NCBI GenBank assembly: GCA_028285545.1
Contig: JANQPA010000076.1
Span: 89,262-153,261 of the forward strand
Source: Saprospiraceae bacterium
GTDB taxonomy: Bacteria > Bacteroidota > Bacteroidia > Chitinophagales > Saprospiraceae
DNA: 64,000 nt
Reading direction: 5' to 3'
The first letter of the stretch is position 1, and each line of letters opens with the position of its first letter. The position numbers and the translations under genes were made by a program. The notes under the pieces are model-generated. The model was not told the DNA's origin, searched no databases, and saw nothing but the letters and a program-made list of their open reading frames with translations. This document shows positions 54,861 through 63,906 of this stretch, in pieces.

Positions 54861-57584
54861 CTAATTGAGTTTAGCCTGATTCTCTGCATAATGCGAAGGA
54901 GAAACGCCATAAAATTCTTTGAAACATTTCGCAAAATAGGAGAGATGATTAAATCCAGATTGGTAGGCCACTTCTGTAACCTGCATACCAGGTTGACTAA
55001 GTAATTGGGCTGCCCTTTTTAATTTAATAGTGCGGACAAACTCGCCAGCCGATTGATTCACCAGGCCTTTTAATTTGCGATGCAATTGCATACGAGAAAC
55101 GCCTACTTCTTTTTGTAATTGTTCAATGGAAAAAGATTCATTTTCAAGATTGTCCTCCACAATTTGAATTAGGTTCTCAATAAATGTGGCATCTTTATTG
55201 TTTAGGACTACTTCTTTGGGAGCAAGGGTAACTTCCCGTCCAAATTTTTCATGCAGTCGCTTACGTTGTAACAAAAGGCTTTCGATTCTTGCTTTGAGCT
55301 CATCGATTTGAAAAGGTTTAAGCAGGTACTGCTCTGCCCCAGTTTCAAATCCTTTGATTTTAGTTTCCCCGTCATCACGTGCTGTCAATAAAATTATGGG
55401 GATGTGACTGGTCAATTCATTTTGCCGTAATTGTTTGGTCATAGCAACTCCATCCATTTTGGGCATCATAACATCAGATATGATCAAATCTGGAATGCTA
55501 TCTTTTGCTATTTCTAGGCCTTCGATCCCATTCGATGCATCCTGTATCCTGAAAACATGCCCTAATTGATTTTTTACATATTGCCTCAGATCGGAATTAT
55601 CTTCTACAAAAAGAATAAGGGCCTGATCCTCTGCTATTGAGGTTGGTGTATGAGCTAAATTAGAAGATGGGAGGGTCAATTCCTCCAAATGTGGATTCAG
55701 GGGAACAAAAGTCTCGAATATCTCCTCATTCATTTCTGATTCGTCAGGGGCAACAGGGCTTGCTGGAATGATTATGGTAAAAGTACTGCCCTTCCCTTGC
55801 TGGCTGTCCAGGTGAATTTCTCCTCCTAAAAGATCAATTAATTCTTTTGTTAATGCCAGGCCAATTCCACTTCCTTCATATTCTCTGGTTTGACTAGCAT
55901 CTATTTGATAAAACCGCTCGAAAATTTTTGCTTTGAGATCTTTATTAATTCCAATACCGGTATCTGAAACTGACAACCGAATTTTATCGACTTTTTCTTT
56001 GCTTAGGTGAATGCTAATCTTGCCGTCTTCCGGAGTAAATTTAAAGGCGTTAGACAATAAGTTATAGACAATTTTTTCTAGCTTATCTGGATCTGTGCTG
56101 ATGAAATAATCCCTTTCAGGAATATCAATTTGATAATTGATGGATTTGATCTCAGCTAGTGGAGAAAAAGAAACAGCTATATTGTTTAAAAAACTAGAAA
56201 CTTCAATTGTCCTGTTGTCTGGTTTCATCAAGCCAACCTCTATACGGGCAAGATCTAATAATTGATTTACCAACCTAAGGAGGCGGCCCGCATTTCGGCG
56301 CATCATATCGAGTTCTTGGGGCGGAATTGGATGTTTTTTACTCTGTAGCGGAGCAAGAATAAGATTTAAGGGGGTACGAAATTCATGAGAAATATTGGCA
56401 AAAAACTGGGACTTCATTTGATCTAGCTGCTTGATGTTTTTTGTCTCTAGTTCTAATTGCATTCTTTTGCTCCTCTGCTTGAGCTTATATCGGTTAAATA
56501 AAAGGTAGGCCGAAAGTGCTGCCAGGATTAGGACCACTATTAAACCAATAATAAATAATTTTTGCTGATTTAAAGAGGATTGTTGAGTGTCTAATTTTAT
56601 TTGCTGGATTTCTAATTCTTTTTCTTTTTCTCTGGTATCAAAACGAGTCTGCATTTCTGCTATCTCTTCATTCAGAGAGGTAGTCTGAAGACTATCAGAG
56701 AGTTTTTGGTATTTTTTTAGAGAAGAAATAGAGCTGTCATAATTTCCCATAGCTGCCTGAATAAGAGGCAGGTGTTCATATATCTTGGTTTGTAAGCGCA
56801 AAGAATTGACTTCTTCAGCCACTTGTAATGCTTTTTGCGCATTCTGTAGGGCCTTGGGGAAGTTCTCAAGCTCTATATAAATTTCCATAAACTCGATATA
56901 GGAAAGACATATATTTCTTTGATTTCCTTGCTCTATATCATAAGCCAGAGATTGAGAGTAATGATTGATGGCCTGTTCAAAGAGGCCTTGAGCTCTATAA
57001 ACCATCCCAATATTGTGGATAGAACTGGCAATCCCTCCGGGGCTGTTCATTTTTTGATTGGCAGCAAGTGCTTTTTCATGGTATTCCAATGCCTTTTCAT
57101 GTTGCCTTAACTGAAGATAAACATTGCCTGTATTACCAAGTATGCTGGTTTTTAGGGTATCAAAATTGTTTTGTGTAGCAACTTCGTCTGCCTTTAGATA
57201 ATATTCAAGACTTTTGTCAAATTGAACTTGATATTTGTAAACTATACCAAGGTAAATGTACATTCTACAAACCTCTTTCGCATTCCCCAATTCCTGATAA
57301 ATGTTTAGGGCTTCAAAAGCAGAGGAAAGTGCTTCTGCATACCGACCAGCCTCTGCATAAAGCATTACCAATATCTTATTGGATTGGCCTTGAGCTACTT
57401 TATCATTATCCTCAGTGGCCAATTCGAGGGCTGATTCTGCCAATTGTAAAGCTTTGACCGGATCTGTGAACATATGCTCTCGGGCCTCGGTCAACTTTTC
57501 ATCTACCAATGATTCCTGCCCTTTCACAACACTAGGGAGTATGAAAGCCAAAAGAAAAATATAGGTCAACTGGCGTATTTGCAT
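54861..57584 (-). CDS. hybrid sensor kinase: TPR, kinase, receiver, AraC
   Basis: 907 residues. Signal peptide (1-22), six or so tetratricopeptide repeats (about 40-300; e.g. SILGNTGNVYLQLRQHEKAL, SSIHNIGMVYRAQGLFEQAI), a coiled coil, one transmembrane helix (about 343-362), HisKA with H400 in NISHEFRTPL, HATPase (DTGIGINKDLKAKIFERF, GSGIGLALTKEL), receiver with D704 in SDVMMPK, and AraC helices (VSRMQLHRKLKGLVNQ, VTEVAYQSGFNHLSYF). The sensor part differs from the propeller type of the other kinase, so a different signal. Convergent with the adhesin. Confidence 0.93.
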   Translation of the reverse strand: MQIRQLTYIFLLAFILPSVVKGQESLVDEKLTEAREHMFTDPVKALQLAESALELATEDNDKVAQGQSNKILVMLYAEAGRYAEALSSAFEALNIYQELGNAKEVCRMYIYLGIVYKYQVQFDKSLEYYLKADEVATQNNFDTLKTSILGNTGNVYLQLRQHEKALEYHEKALAANQKMNSPGGIASSIHNIGMVYRAQGLFEQAINHYSQSLAYDIEQGNQRNICLSYIEFMEIYIELENFPKALQNAQKALQVAEEVNSLRLQTKIYEHLPLIQAAMGNYDSSISSLKKYQKLSDSLQTTSLNEEIAEMQTRFDTREKEKELEIQQIKLDTQQSSLNQQKLFIIGLIVVLILAALSAYLLFNRYKLKQRSKRMQLELETKNIKQLDQMKSQFFANISHEFRTPLNLILAPLQSKKHPIPPQELDMMRRNAGRLLRLVNQLLDLARIEVGLMKPDNRTIEVSSFLNNIAVSFSPLAEIKSINYQIDIPERDYFISTDPDKLEKIVYNLLSNAFKFTPEDGKISIHLSKEKVDKIRLSVSDTGIGINKDLKAKIFERFYQIDASQTREYEGSGIGLALTKELIDLLGGEIHLDSQQGKGSTFTIIIPASPVAPDESEMNEEIFETFVPLNPHLEELTLPSSNLAHTPTSIAEDQALILFVEDNSDLRQYVKNQLGHVFRIQDASNGIEGLEIAKDSIPDLIISDVMMPKMDGVAMTKQLRQNELTSHIPIILLTARDDGETKIKGFETGAEQYLLKPFQIDELKARIESLLLQRKRLHEKFGREVTLAPKEVVLNNKDATFIENLIQIVEDNLENESFSIEQLQKEVGVSRMQLHRKLKGLVNQSAGEFVRTIKLKRAAQLLSQPGMQVTEVAYQSGFNHLSYFAKCFKEFYGVSPSHYAENQAKLN

Positions 57585-58011
57585 TGCTTTTATGTATCGG
57601 TATTGGATGGTTGAATTACCTAGCCTAAGAAAAATCTGTCATCAATTTTTACTGAGTATACTAAAATTACAATTCATACCTGTTTTTTCCCACTTCACTC
57701 CATATTAATTCCAAAATCTTAGGAATCTACATAGATTTAATAAAAAATTAAGAAGTTCAGATGAAACTTTTAGCCTTTTTCCCAGTCTTTGTTATAGAAA
57801 AATGCTGAAAGAGAAAAAAAAATAAAAAAAGTGCGGCAAAAGTGTTGACCTTTTTGAATTTCAATACACTAATAATATGAAAGGACATACGACAGCAAAA
57901 AATGTCGCCCAAAAATCTTTCAGTAATAATTTAACAACACTTTAAAATAAAGTTGACAACAAGTCCAAAATTTTGAAGTTATACTAAAACAAAATCATAA
58001 AACCTATTATC

Positions 58012-58284
58012 ATGAACATCCGCAAAATTAAATTAGCCCTTTCGGTGGGCCTCATGAACACAGAATCTGGGAATATCCTCCAGGTCATCAAAGAGCAAAT
58101 GTGTACATTCAAAGGAGAAGTTGGAAATTTTTTAGGCTTAACAGAAGTGAATAACAACCGTTTGAACAGAAATAATATCCAACATACTTACGCAATGCAA
58201 TTTGAAAATTGTACGCTGAATGTTGATCTAGTTTTAAATCCAAGAACAAAAACTCAGGTGGTTCAAGGTTTTCAATTGCGTTAA
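58012..58284 (+). CDS. small conserved-looking hypothetical protein
   Basis: 90 residues. The start MNIRKIKLALSVGLMN resembles a short amphipathic N-terminus rather than a signal peptide. One Cys at about residue 31 (EQMCTFKGEV) and one at 67 (FENCTLNVDL). Beta-strand-like second half ending RTKTQVVQGFQLR. No known domain recognised. The 427-bp gap upstream (57585-58011) is AT-rich and holds no gene or clear -7 box. A hairpin terminator candidate follows at 58359. Function unknown. Confidence 0.5.
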   Translation: MNIRKIKLALSVGLMNTESGNILQVIKEQMCTFKGEVGNFLGLTEVNNNRLNRNNIQHTYAMQFENCTLNVDLVLNPRTKTQVVQGFQLR

Positions 58285-58358
58285 TCCTTTTTTTAAGTAC
58301 ACAAATAATGCCTATGGCTTGTAATTCTATAAATTCTTAAGACTGATTTCAATCCCAA

Positions 58359-58379
58359 TTCTCTGACCTCTTCAGAGAA
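58359..58379 (+). terminator. hairpin terminator candidate
   Basis: TTCTCTGA-cctct-TCAGAGAA, followed by a pyrimidine-rich stretch with several T-runs (to 58411). Confidence 0.5.
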
Positions 58380-58510
58380 CAGTATCCTTATTTCTTTTCC
58401 TTTAATTTTTTTCATCTGGTTTTATCTCCTTTTTCAGTACAATTCTCTTCTTTTCAATAATTTATCCTAAAGATTTTCAACTTACTATTTCATCATAACT
58501 AAAAAGTATC

Positions 58511-58518
58511 TACTTTTG
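58511..58518 (+). promoter_or_regulatory. -7 box TACTTTTG for typA
   Basis: Exact TAnnTTTG, the same octamer as at 15663, placed 21 bp before the ATG at 58540. It supports that start over the TTG at 58516, which lies inside the box. Confidence 0.65.
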
Positions 58519-58539
58519 CGCCGTCGAAAACACGCGGTT

Positions 58540-60354
58540 ATGAAAGAAATAAGAAATATTGCCATTATTGCACACGTCGATCATGGCAAAACTACATTAG
58601 TAGATAAAATGCTTTTAGCGGGAAGGCTTTTTCAGGATCATGAAAAACCAGGTGAGTTAATTCTGGATAATAATGACCTGGAGAGAGAAAGAGGAATTAC
58701 AATTTTATCTAAAAATGTATCGATTAGTTATAAAGGAGTAAAGATCAATATTATTGACACCCCTGGTCACAGCGATTTTGGTGGAGAAGTGGAAAGGGTA
58801 TTGAATATGGCTGATGGGGTTCTATTGCTGGTTGATGCTTTTGAAGGACCTATGCCCCAGACGAGGTTTGTTTTACAAAAAGCAATTGAGCTTGGCCTAA
58901 AGCCAATAGTTGTTGTAAATAAAGTAGATAAAGAAAACTGTACACCAGATGAAACCCAGGAAGCAGTTTTTGAATTGATGATCAATTTGGATGCCTCAGA
59001 AGATCAATTGGATTTTCCTACTTTATTTGGTTCAGCTAAATTTGGCTGGATGAGTGAAGACTGGAATGATAAAACTGAGACCATTACTCCTCTGTTGGAT
59101 GCCATAATTGAACATATACCTGCTCCTGAAGTGGAAGAAGGTCCTACCCAAATGTTAATTACTTCACTGGATTATTCTCAGTTTATCGGACGGATCGCTA
59201 TCGGACGTTTGAATAGAGGAACGATTAAGGAAAACCAGCAGATAGGCTTAGTAAAGCGGGATGGTAGTCTGGAAAAATACAAACTTAAAGGTCTTTTTGT
59301 ATTTGAGGGTTTTGAAAAAGTTAAAGTAGAAGAAGTTCAAGCCGGGGATATTTGTGCTTTGGTTGGGATGGAAGGATTTGAAATCGGAGATACAGTGGCT
59401 GATCCCGAGGCACCGGAAGCTCTCCCCACAATTGCTATTGATGAGCCTACCATGAGTATGATATTTACCATCAATAACTCACCCTTTTTTGGACAGGAGG
59501 GTAAATATGTTACTTCTCGCCATATTAAAGAACGCTTAGAAAAAGAACTGGAAAAAAACCTGGCCTTGAGAGTTGAAGAAACAGATTCAGCAGAATCATT
59601 TAGGGTTTATGGTCGCGGAGTTCTGCATTTATCTGTTTTGATCGAGACTATGCGTAGAGAAGGATATGAACTACAAATCGGACAACCACAGGTAATCACC
59701 AAGAAAGTGGATGGGGCAGTCCATGAACCAATTGAAGAATTAAATATTGATGTTCTGGATGAGCACTCGGGTAAAGCTATTGAGTTGGTTACTCGCAGGA
59801 AGGGAGTAATACTTTCGATGGAGCCCAAAGGTAACCGGGTTTTATTAAAATTTGAGATTCCTTCTCGTGGCATTATTGGCCTTCGAAGTATTATGCTGAC
59901 GGCAACCGCTGGAGAAGCCATTATGACTCACCGTTTTATCAATTTTCAGGAGCATAAGGGAGAAATTCCTGGCCGTATCAACGGCTCCCTGATCAGTATG
60001 GAAAAAGGGAAATCCATTCCTTATAGTATCAATAACCTACAGGAAAGAGGTCGATTCTTTATTTTTCATAATGAAGATATATACGAAGGACAGGTTATTG
60101 GTGAACACAGTAGGGCAGGGGATCTGGTAGTCAATGTAACCAAGACTAAGAAACTGACCAATATGAGGTCTGCCGGTGCAGATGACAAGGTGAAATTGGT
60201 GCCACCTAAGAAGTTTACTCTTGAGGAAGCTTTGGAATACATTCAGGAGGATGAGTATGTAGAGGTGACCCCCAACTCCCTAAGATTAAGGAAAATATTG
60301 TTAAAAGAACATGAGCGTAAACGTGCTAAAAATAAGGCTTTAAGCGAAGCCTAA
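58540..60354 (+). CDS. typA: ribosome-associated GTPase TypA/BipA
   Basis: 604 residues from the ATG at 58540, chosen because the promoter box at 58511 overlaps the upstream TTG. Translational GTPase: AHVDHGKTTLVDKML (G1, residues about 10-24), RGITI (G2/switch I), DTPGHSDFGGEV (G3), NKVDKEN (G4, about 128), then EF-Tu domain 2, EF-G domain III/V-like parts and the TypA-specific C-terminal domain ending KNKALSEA. EF-G domain IV is absent, as in BipA. It assists 50S assembly and stress adaptation. Stand-alone gene. Confidence 0.96.
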   Translation: MKEIRNIAIIAHVDHGKTTLVDKMLLAGRLFQDHEKPGELILDNNDLERERGITILSKNVSISYKGVKINIIDTPGHSDFGGEVERVLNMADGVLLLVDAFEGPMPQTRFVLQKAIELGLKPIVVVNKVDKENCTPDETQEAVFELMINLDASEDQLDFPTLFGSAKFGWMSEDWNDKTETITPLLDAIIEHIPAPEVEEGPTQMLITSLDYSQFIGRIAIGRLNRGTIKENQQIGLVKRDGSLEKYKLKGLFVFEGFEKVKVEEVQAGDICALVGMEGFEIGDTVADPEAPEALPTIAIDEPTMSMIFTINNSPFFGQEGKYVTSRHIKERLEKELEKNLALRVEETDSAESFRVYGRGVLHLSVLIETMRREGYELQIGQPQVITKKVDGAVHEPIEELNIDVLDEHSGKAIELVTRRKGVILSMEPKGNRVLLKFEIPSRGIIGLRSIMLTATAGEAIMTHRFINFQEHKGEIPGRINGSLISMEKGKSIPYSINNLQERGRFFIFHNEDIYEGQVIGEHSRAGDLVVNVTKTKKLTNMRSAGADDKVKLVPPKKFTLEEALEYIQEDEYVEVTPNSLRLRKILLKEHERKRAKNKALSEA

Positions 60355-60360
60355 ATAGTA

Positions 60361-60430
60361 CTGGGTATTGGGTAATGAGTATATGGAATAGTAAAATGCC
60401 CAATACCAAATACTCACTACCCACTACTAC
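60361..60430. repeat. inverted word pair between convergent genes
   Basis: After typA: tgggtattgggtaatgagta. Before the minus gene's stop, the complement of the same words: on the minus strand it reads gtagtgggtagtgagtattt. Each of the two convergent genes is thus followed by the same G-rich word on its own coding strand. Confidence 0.75.
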
Positions 60431-60432
60431 AA

Positions 60433-60960
60433 TCAGGCTTTTGGCAAATCTGCTCTTTTTTCGGGCAATCTTCTCAAATGGTCTCCTCCTTTAGTATCCA
60501 GATCAAAATCATTGAGATCTTCAAATCGGAAATTACCTTCAAAGTTGAGTAAAATAAATTCTTTATTACCCCGGACAATTAATAACAATTCCGAAATCCT
60601 ATTATTATTTTCCTGAACAAATATATCTACTGATTGTCCTTTCTCTCTAAACTTAATTAATGGAGAATAGTTATCGGCATTAATGCCTTTCATCAGAGAT
60701 TGATAATCGGATGAACTTACCGGATTGGCATCATCAAAGGCTAATAAACGCAGGCGTTTCATTTTTTTTAGGATCTTTTTTTCAGCATTATCATCCGAAA
60801 AAGATACTGCTACATCTAGTAAAAGTCCTCCTATTCTGAAGTGTTCAGCACGATCATCATTCTTGTATTTTTGAAAAAAATCTTTAACCGTTTTATTGCT
60901 TTGGCTGAATAAAAGCAAAGGACTGACTCCCATCACCAGGATGAATAAGTACGTTTTCAT
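60433..60960 (-). CDS. DUF4252 protein, copy 2
   Basis: 175 residues. Signal peptide (1-20, ending LFSQ). DUF4252 layout: VKDFFQKYKNDDRAEHFRIGG, KKMKRLRLLAFDDANP, and a closing VDIFVQENNNRISELLLIVRG with FILLNFEGNF. Paralogue of the next gene upstream. The basic tail RRLPEKRADLPKA is not in the other copy. Last gene of the sigma-factor unit. Function of the family is unknown; presence with ECF sigma genes is typical in Bacteroidota. Confidence 0.85.
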   Translation of the reverse strand: MKTYLFILVMGVSPLLLFSQSNKTVKDFFQKYKNDDRAEHFRIGGLLLDVAVSFSDDNAEKKILKKMKRLRLLAFDDANPVSSSDYQSLMKGINADNYSPLIKFREKGQSVDIFVQENNNRISELLLIVRGNKEFILLNFEGNFRFEDLNDFDLDTKGGDHLRRLPEKRADLPKA

Positions 60961-61034
60961 ACGTATAAGTTTAGGGTGAATTTAAGAAAGTGGTGTAACC
61001 AAATAAATAAGGAGAGTGCTATTCTAAAGAGTAG

Positions 61035-61547
61035 TTAATATCTGTTTTTCTTCTCAATATCTTTAGCAATTTTTGTTACATCATCAAGATTCATACTTCC
61101 CACAAAGCTGATCAAAACAAATTCATCTCTATCTCCACCGGCAATCAGGAAAAGCTCCGAAATCTTATTCTCTGCACTTTCTTTAATGTAAAAATCCAGG
61201 TTGGAGCCATCTCTATCCCGTACTTTCATTAGAATTTCATAATCAGTTGTGTTGATTTTTTTTATGGCCTCATCATACAACTCATTCGAATAATCATCTG
61301 CAGTTAGAATGCGCAGGCCTTTTAATCCTTTGGTAGCACGAAGTATGGCTTCATCTTCATCATCATCAAAATCATCATCGTCAAAATCCATTTTATCAAA
61401 AAGACTAAATAAACGAGGGCTTATAAATACGACGGTAAACCTGGGGTCGTCAATGTATTGTTTAAAAAAAGAGTCGATGGCATCTGCCTGAGCATTCAGA
61501 CTCATTCCTGCCAGCATCATTGCAAATAATACGATTAATTTCTTCAT
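61035..61547 (-). CDS. DUF4252 protein, copy 1
   Basis: 170 residues. Signal peptide (1-21, MKKLIVLFAMMLAGMSLNAQA). Mature domain: DSFFKQYIDDPRFTVVFISPRLFSLF, a very acidic loop (DFDDDDFDDDEDEA, about residues 53-66), LKGLRILTADDY and LDFYIKESAENKISELFLIAGG. The acidic loop, not shared by its paralogue, could bind metal or simply be a flexible surface. Periplasmic, function unknown. It belongs to the ECF sigma unit. Confidence 0.87.
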   Translation of the reverse strand: MKKLIVLFAMMLAGMSLNAQADAIDSFFKQYIDDPRFTVVFISPRLFSLFDKMDFDDDDFDDDEDEAILRATKGLKGLRILTADDYSNELYDEAIKKINTTDYEILMKVRDRDGSNLDFYIKESAENKISELFLIAGGDRDEFVLISFVGSMNLDDVTKIAKDIEKKNRY

Positions 61548-61586
61548 TGCATTTTGTTAAATAATTGAACAATAATAAATAGCACT

Positions 61587-62552
61587 TTATCTTTTATCTA
61601 ACCATTTCAATAGGTCATTTCTAAAATCTTGTCTAAAGGTAGTACCTGATTCAAATAAAGAATGTCCTGCTGGATAAATATGCAGTTCATAATTAGTCTT
61701 TTTAGCCTTATGAAAGCCCCGATGCAATTGATAGGCGCATTCATAAGTAGGCACATTATGATCATTGGCCCCATAAGCAATAAAAACGTCCTGCTTTACT
61801 TGAACCCAATATTCCATAGGATCAAATTTAAAATTCCTTTTAACCCAATCAAAAACCCACGAATCAGGGGTGTTAGGAAAGGTGGCTCCAAATTCAGACC
61901 AACTGGATTGTTTGATGTTTTCAAATTTTTTCTCCAAAACAGTCCAATCTTTATTTTCTGAATAAATATAGTCGTCATAAAGAGCGTGCAATTCCAGCAC
62001 TCCATTTATCTCTTCTGGGCTAAGGCCTTCCTCCATGGCAGTATGTGTAACCTCATGGATAATTTTTCTTTCGGGCGGCAAAGCACCTCCTACCATATTG
62101 ATTACGAAATCTACCTCAGATTGAGTGGCTACCGCTGGCACAATGGTCCCTCCTTCACTAAGTCCCATAACTCCCACTTGGTCCAATGAATGGAGTTTTT
62201 TCAAGTGTCTGGCCGAATGGATCGCGTCATCCGCTAAATCCAAAAGGGAGGCTTTTTTCCAATCTCCTTGGGATTTTCCTACCCCTCTTTTATCCGGAAG
62301 TAGTACATAATAGCCATTTTCAGAAAGAAACTCTGCCATTAAAAAGGACCATACATTCGATCTGCCACTATGCCCAGAACCTTGAATGAGAGCAATGCCA
62401 ATTTTTTCTTTTTTGGGTTTATTGGGGCTATATATGTCTGCAACTAATGTTAATTCACCATTTTTAAAGGTGGTTTCCTTTATTTCAAACTCTTGACTAA
62501 GAATGACCTGCCAGTTCATGCCGAATAAAAAAATAAATAATAGGTATCTCAT
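61587..62552 (-). CDS. secreted alpha/beta hydrolase
   Basis: 321 residues. Signal peptide (1-19, ending ILSQ). Oxyanion-hole region LIQGSGHSGRSN (about 54), nucleophile elbow GVMGLSEGGTIVPA with Ser in GLSEGG (about 130), acid candidate IAYGANDHNVP (about 260) and the catalytic His in IYPAGHSLF (about 292). This is the dienelactone-hydrolase/acyl-peptidase-like type common in Bacteroidota. Substrate unknown (ester or peptide). In the unit downstream of the sigma and anti-sigma genes, 110 bp after the latter. Confidence 0.88.
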   Translation of the reverse strand: MRYLLFIFLFGMNWQVILSQEFEIKETTFKNGELTLVADIYSPNKPKKEKIGIALIQGSGHSGRSNVWSFLMAEFLSENGYYVLLPDKRGVGKSQGDWKKASLLDLADDAIHSARHLKKLHSLDQVGVMGLSEGGTIVPAVATQSEVDFVINMVGGALPPERKIIHEVTHTAMEEGLSPEEINGVLELHALYDDYIYSENKDWTVLEKKFENIKQSSWSEFGATFPNTPDSWVFDWVKRNFKFDPMEYWVQVKQDVFIAYGANDHNVPTYECAYQLHRGFHKAKKTNYELHIYPAGHSLFESGTTFRQDFRNDLLKWLDKR

Positions 62553-62662
62553 TTTAGGATGCTTTTGTTAAAAAAAGTCAATTTAAAATGGATCGGCGTA
62601 AATATATTGTACCTGATTAACCTCAATAATCTTTTTATGCTTTGATTGGTAAATACAAAAAA

Positions 62663-63145
62663 TCATTCTTTTAAAATACTTTTCAAAAAGCCAACTTCCT
62701 TAGCAGCTTTTTCGGCTCCTCTGTTTAAGCCCATTGAAACCTTCATGAGAGCATCACGGGTTATGCGATAAGCTTCTTGAGGATCTTCTGGTTCATATTG
62801 CTCCCAATTAATGGCACTTGAAGCTTCTTGTTCAACATTTGGATAAAGCCACCATATGCTTAATACTAATACCAGAGATGCTGCTACGGCACTTGACCAT
62901 CGATGGATAGTATTCAACCTGAAAGTTTTCTTTTGTGTAGGTTTGATTTTATTGTAAATTTCCTGATCAAACTTCTGGCTCAGCTGCTTCTCTTTTTCTT
63001 CATCCAATAAACTGAATAGTGGTTGATATACTTTCAAATGCTGTGGTATATCTGCTTGCTGGAAAAAGGTTTTTATCTGAGATTCCTCTTCCAAAGTAGT
63101 TTCCCCCCTAAAGTATTTATCAATCAATTGGCTAATATTATTCAT
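62663..63145 (-). CDS. anti-sigma factor-like membrane protein
   Basis: 160 residues, one transmembrane helix (about 87-105, AVAASLVLVLSIWWLYP) with a cytoplasmic N-terminal helical part (ISQLIDKYFRGETTLEEESQIKTFF: the usual 'LIDKYF-GETS-EE' lead of Bacteroidota anti-sigma-like proteins). The C-terminal part is short and helical, outside the membrane. It overlaps the sigma gene by 8 bp. Most likely it binds the sigma factor and releases it on an envelope signal. That role is inferred from context and layout. Confidence 0.8.
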   Translation of the reverse strand: MNNISQLIDKYFRGETTLEEESQIKTFFQQADIPQHLKVYQPLFSLLDEEKEKQLSQKFDQEIYNKIKPTQKKTFRLNTIHRWSSAVAASLVLVLSIWWLYPNVEQEASSAINWEQYEPEDPQEAYRITRDALMKVSMGLNRGAEKAAKEVGFLKSILKE

Positions 63146-63623
63146 ACATATTATTTTTAAGCAGGTAGGCTCTTACCTGCTGTCTGGCTCTAAATAAATT
63201 GATTTTAACCTGGCTGATGGGCATATCCAGCGCTTCTTCTATTTCCTTGTAAGTCATCCCTTCAATATCTCTTAACTGAAAAACCAGCCTTTGCTTTTCT
63301 GGTAACTTTTTAATCCATTTTCTCAATTGTTCCATTGTGTCATTTAATTCTGTTTGCTTAGCTGGAGAAGGATTTTCTACTTCCAGATGCACTACCTTAT
63401 CCAAGGACTCATATCTGCGGTGTTTGGATCGAATTTTATCAATTGACAAATTCCTAGTTAAACGCATCGTCCAAGCCTCCAGATTTTGGATATGGTCAAG
63501 GTTATTTCGCTGTTTCCACAATTTAATAACCACTTCCTGGACAACATCTTCTGCTTCCGCTTCATCTTTCAACATGCTGACAGCAAATCGAAACAGCTTG
63601 TTTTTTATGGCTTGTATATTCAT
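63138..63623 (-). CDS. ECF-type RNA polymerase sigma factor
   Basis: 161 residues from the ATG at 63623. The longer frame begins at 63644, only about 12 bp after the likely -10 element (63656-63659), so the internal start fits better. Region 2: VSMLKDEAEAEDVVQEVVIKLW and LEAWTMRLTRNLSIDKIRS. Region 4: LPEKQRLVFQLRDIEGMTYK and ISQVKINLFRARQQVR. No region 3. Directs RNA polymerase to envelope-stress-type promoters, and by position to this unit itself. Overlaps the anti-sigma gene by 8 bp. Confidence 0.93.
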   Translation of the reverse strand: MNIQAIKNKLFRFAVSMLKDEAEAEDVVQEVVIKLWKQRNNLDHIQNLEAWTMRLTRNLSIDKIRSKHRRYESLDKVVHLEVENPSPAKQTELNDTMEQLRKWIKKLPEKQRLVFQLRDIEGMTYKEIEEALDMPISQVKINLFRARQQVRAYLLKNNMYE

Positions 63624-63655
63624 ATGGAAGGTTTTCCAATTCATTTCACATCCAA

Positions 63656-63680
63656 GACGGATGAAAATTTTAAGTGTTAC
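63656..63680 (-). promoter_or_regulatory. ECF-type promoter GTAAC-N16-CGTC
   Basis: On the minus strand GTAAC at 63680-63676, sixteen bases, then CGTC at 63659-63656. AAC-type -35 and CGTC-type -10 with a 16-nt spacer is the classical ECF promoter layout, so the sigma gene is probably autoregulated. Confidence 0.65.
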
Positions 63681-63700
63681 AAAGTGAGGTGATTTTTTTT

Positions 63701-63738
63701 TGACGTGTTTACGTTATCAAGTGTTCAAGTGTTCACGT
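63701..63738. repeat. octamer words upstream of the sigma gene
   Basis: aagtgttc twice (63719-63734), flanked by gtttacgttatc and acgttg. On the sigma gene's coding strand it is a G-poor word before the promoter. It matches the words after tex (8341) and the array at 63907. Confidence 0.7.
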
Positions 63739-63906
63739 TGAGTTTTTAGGAGAATTGAGTAAATAGTTATTTAATCAATGGATATGTTAGTTCCCAGCAA
63801 CTTCTGTCGCTGGAGTTTCCCCAAATTTTTATTTGTATAATTTGCGAAATTTGCATGAAAAAAGAGCTCAAATAAGCAACTATCCCTTCATTAAGGCAAT
63901 CCCTAA

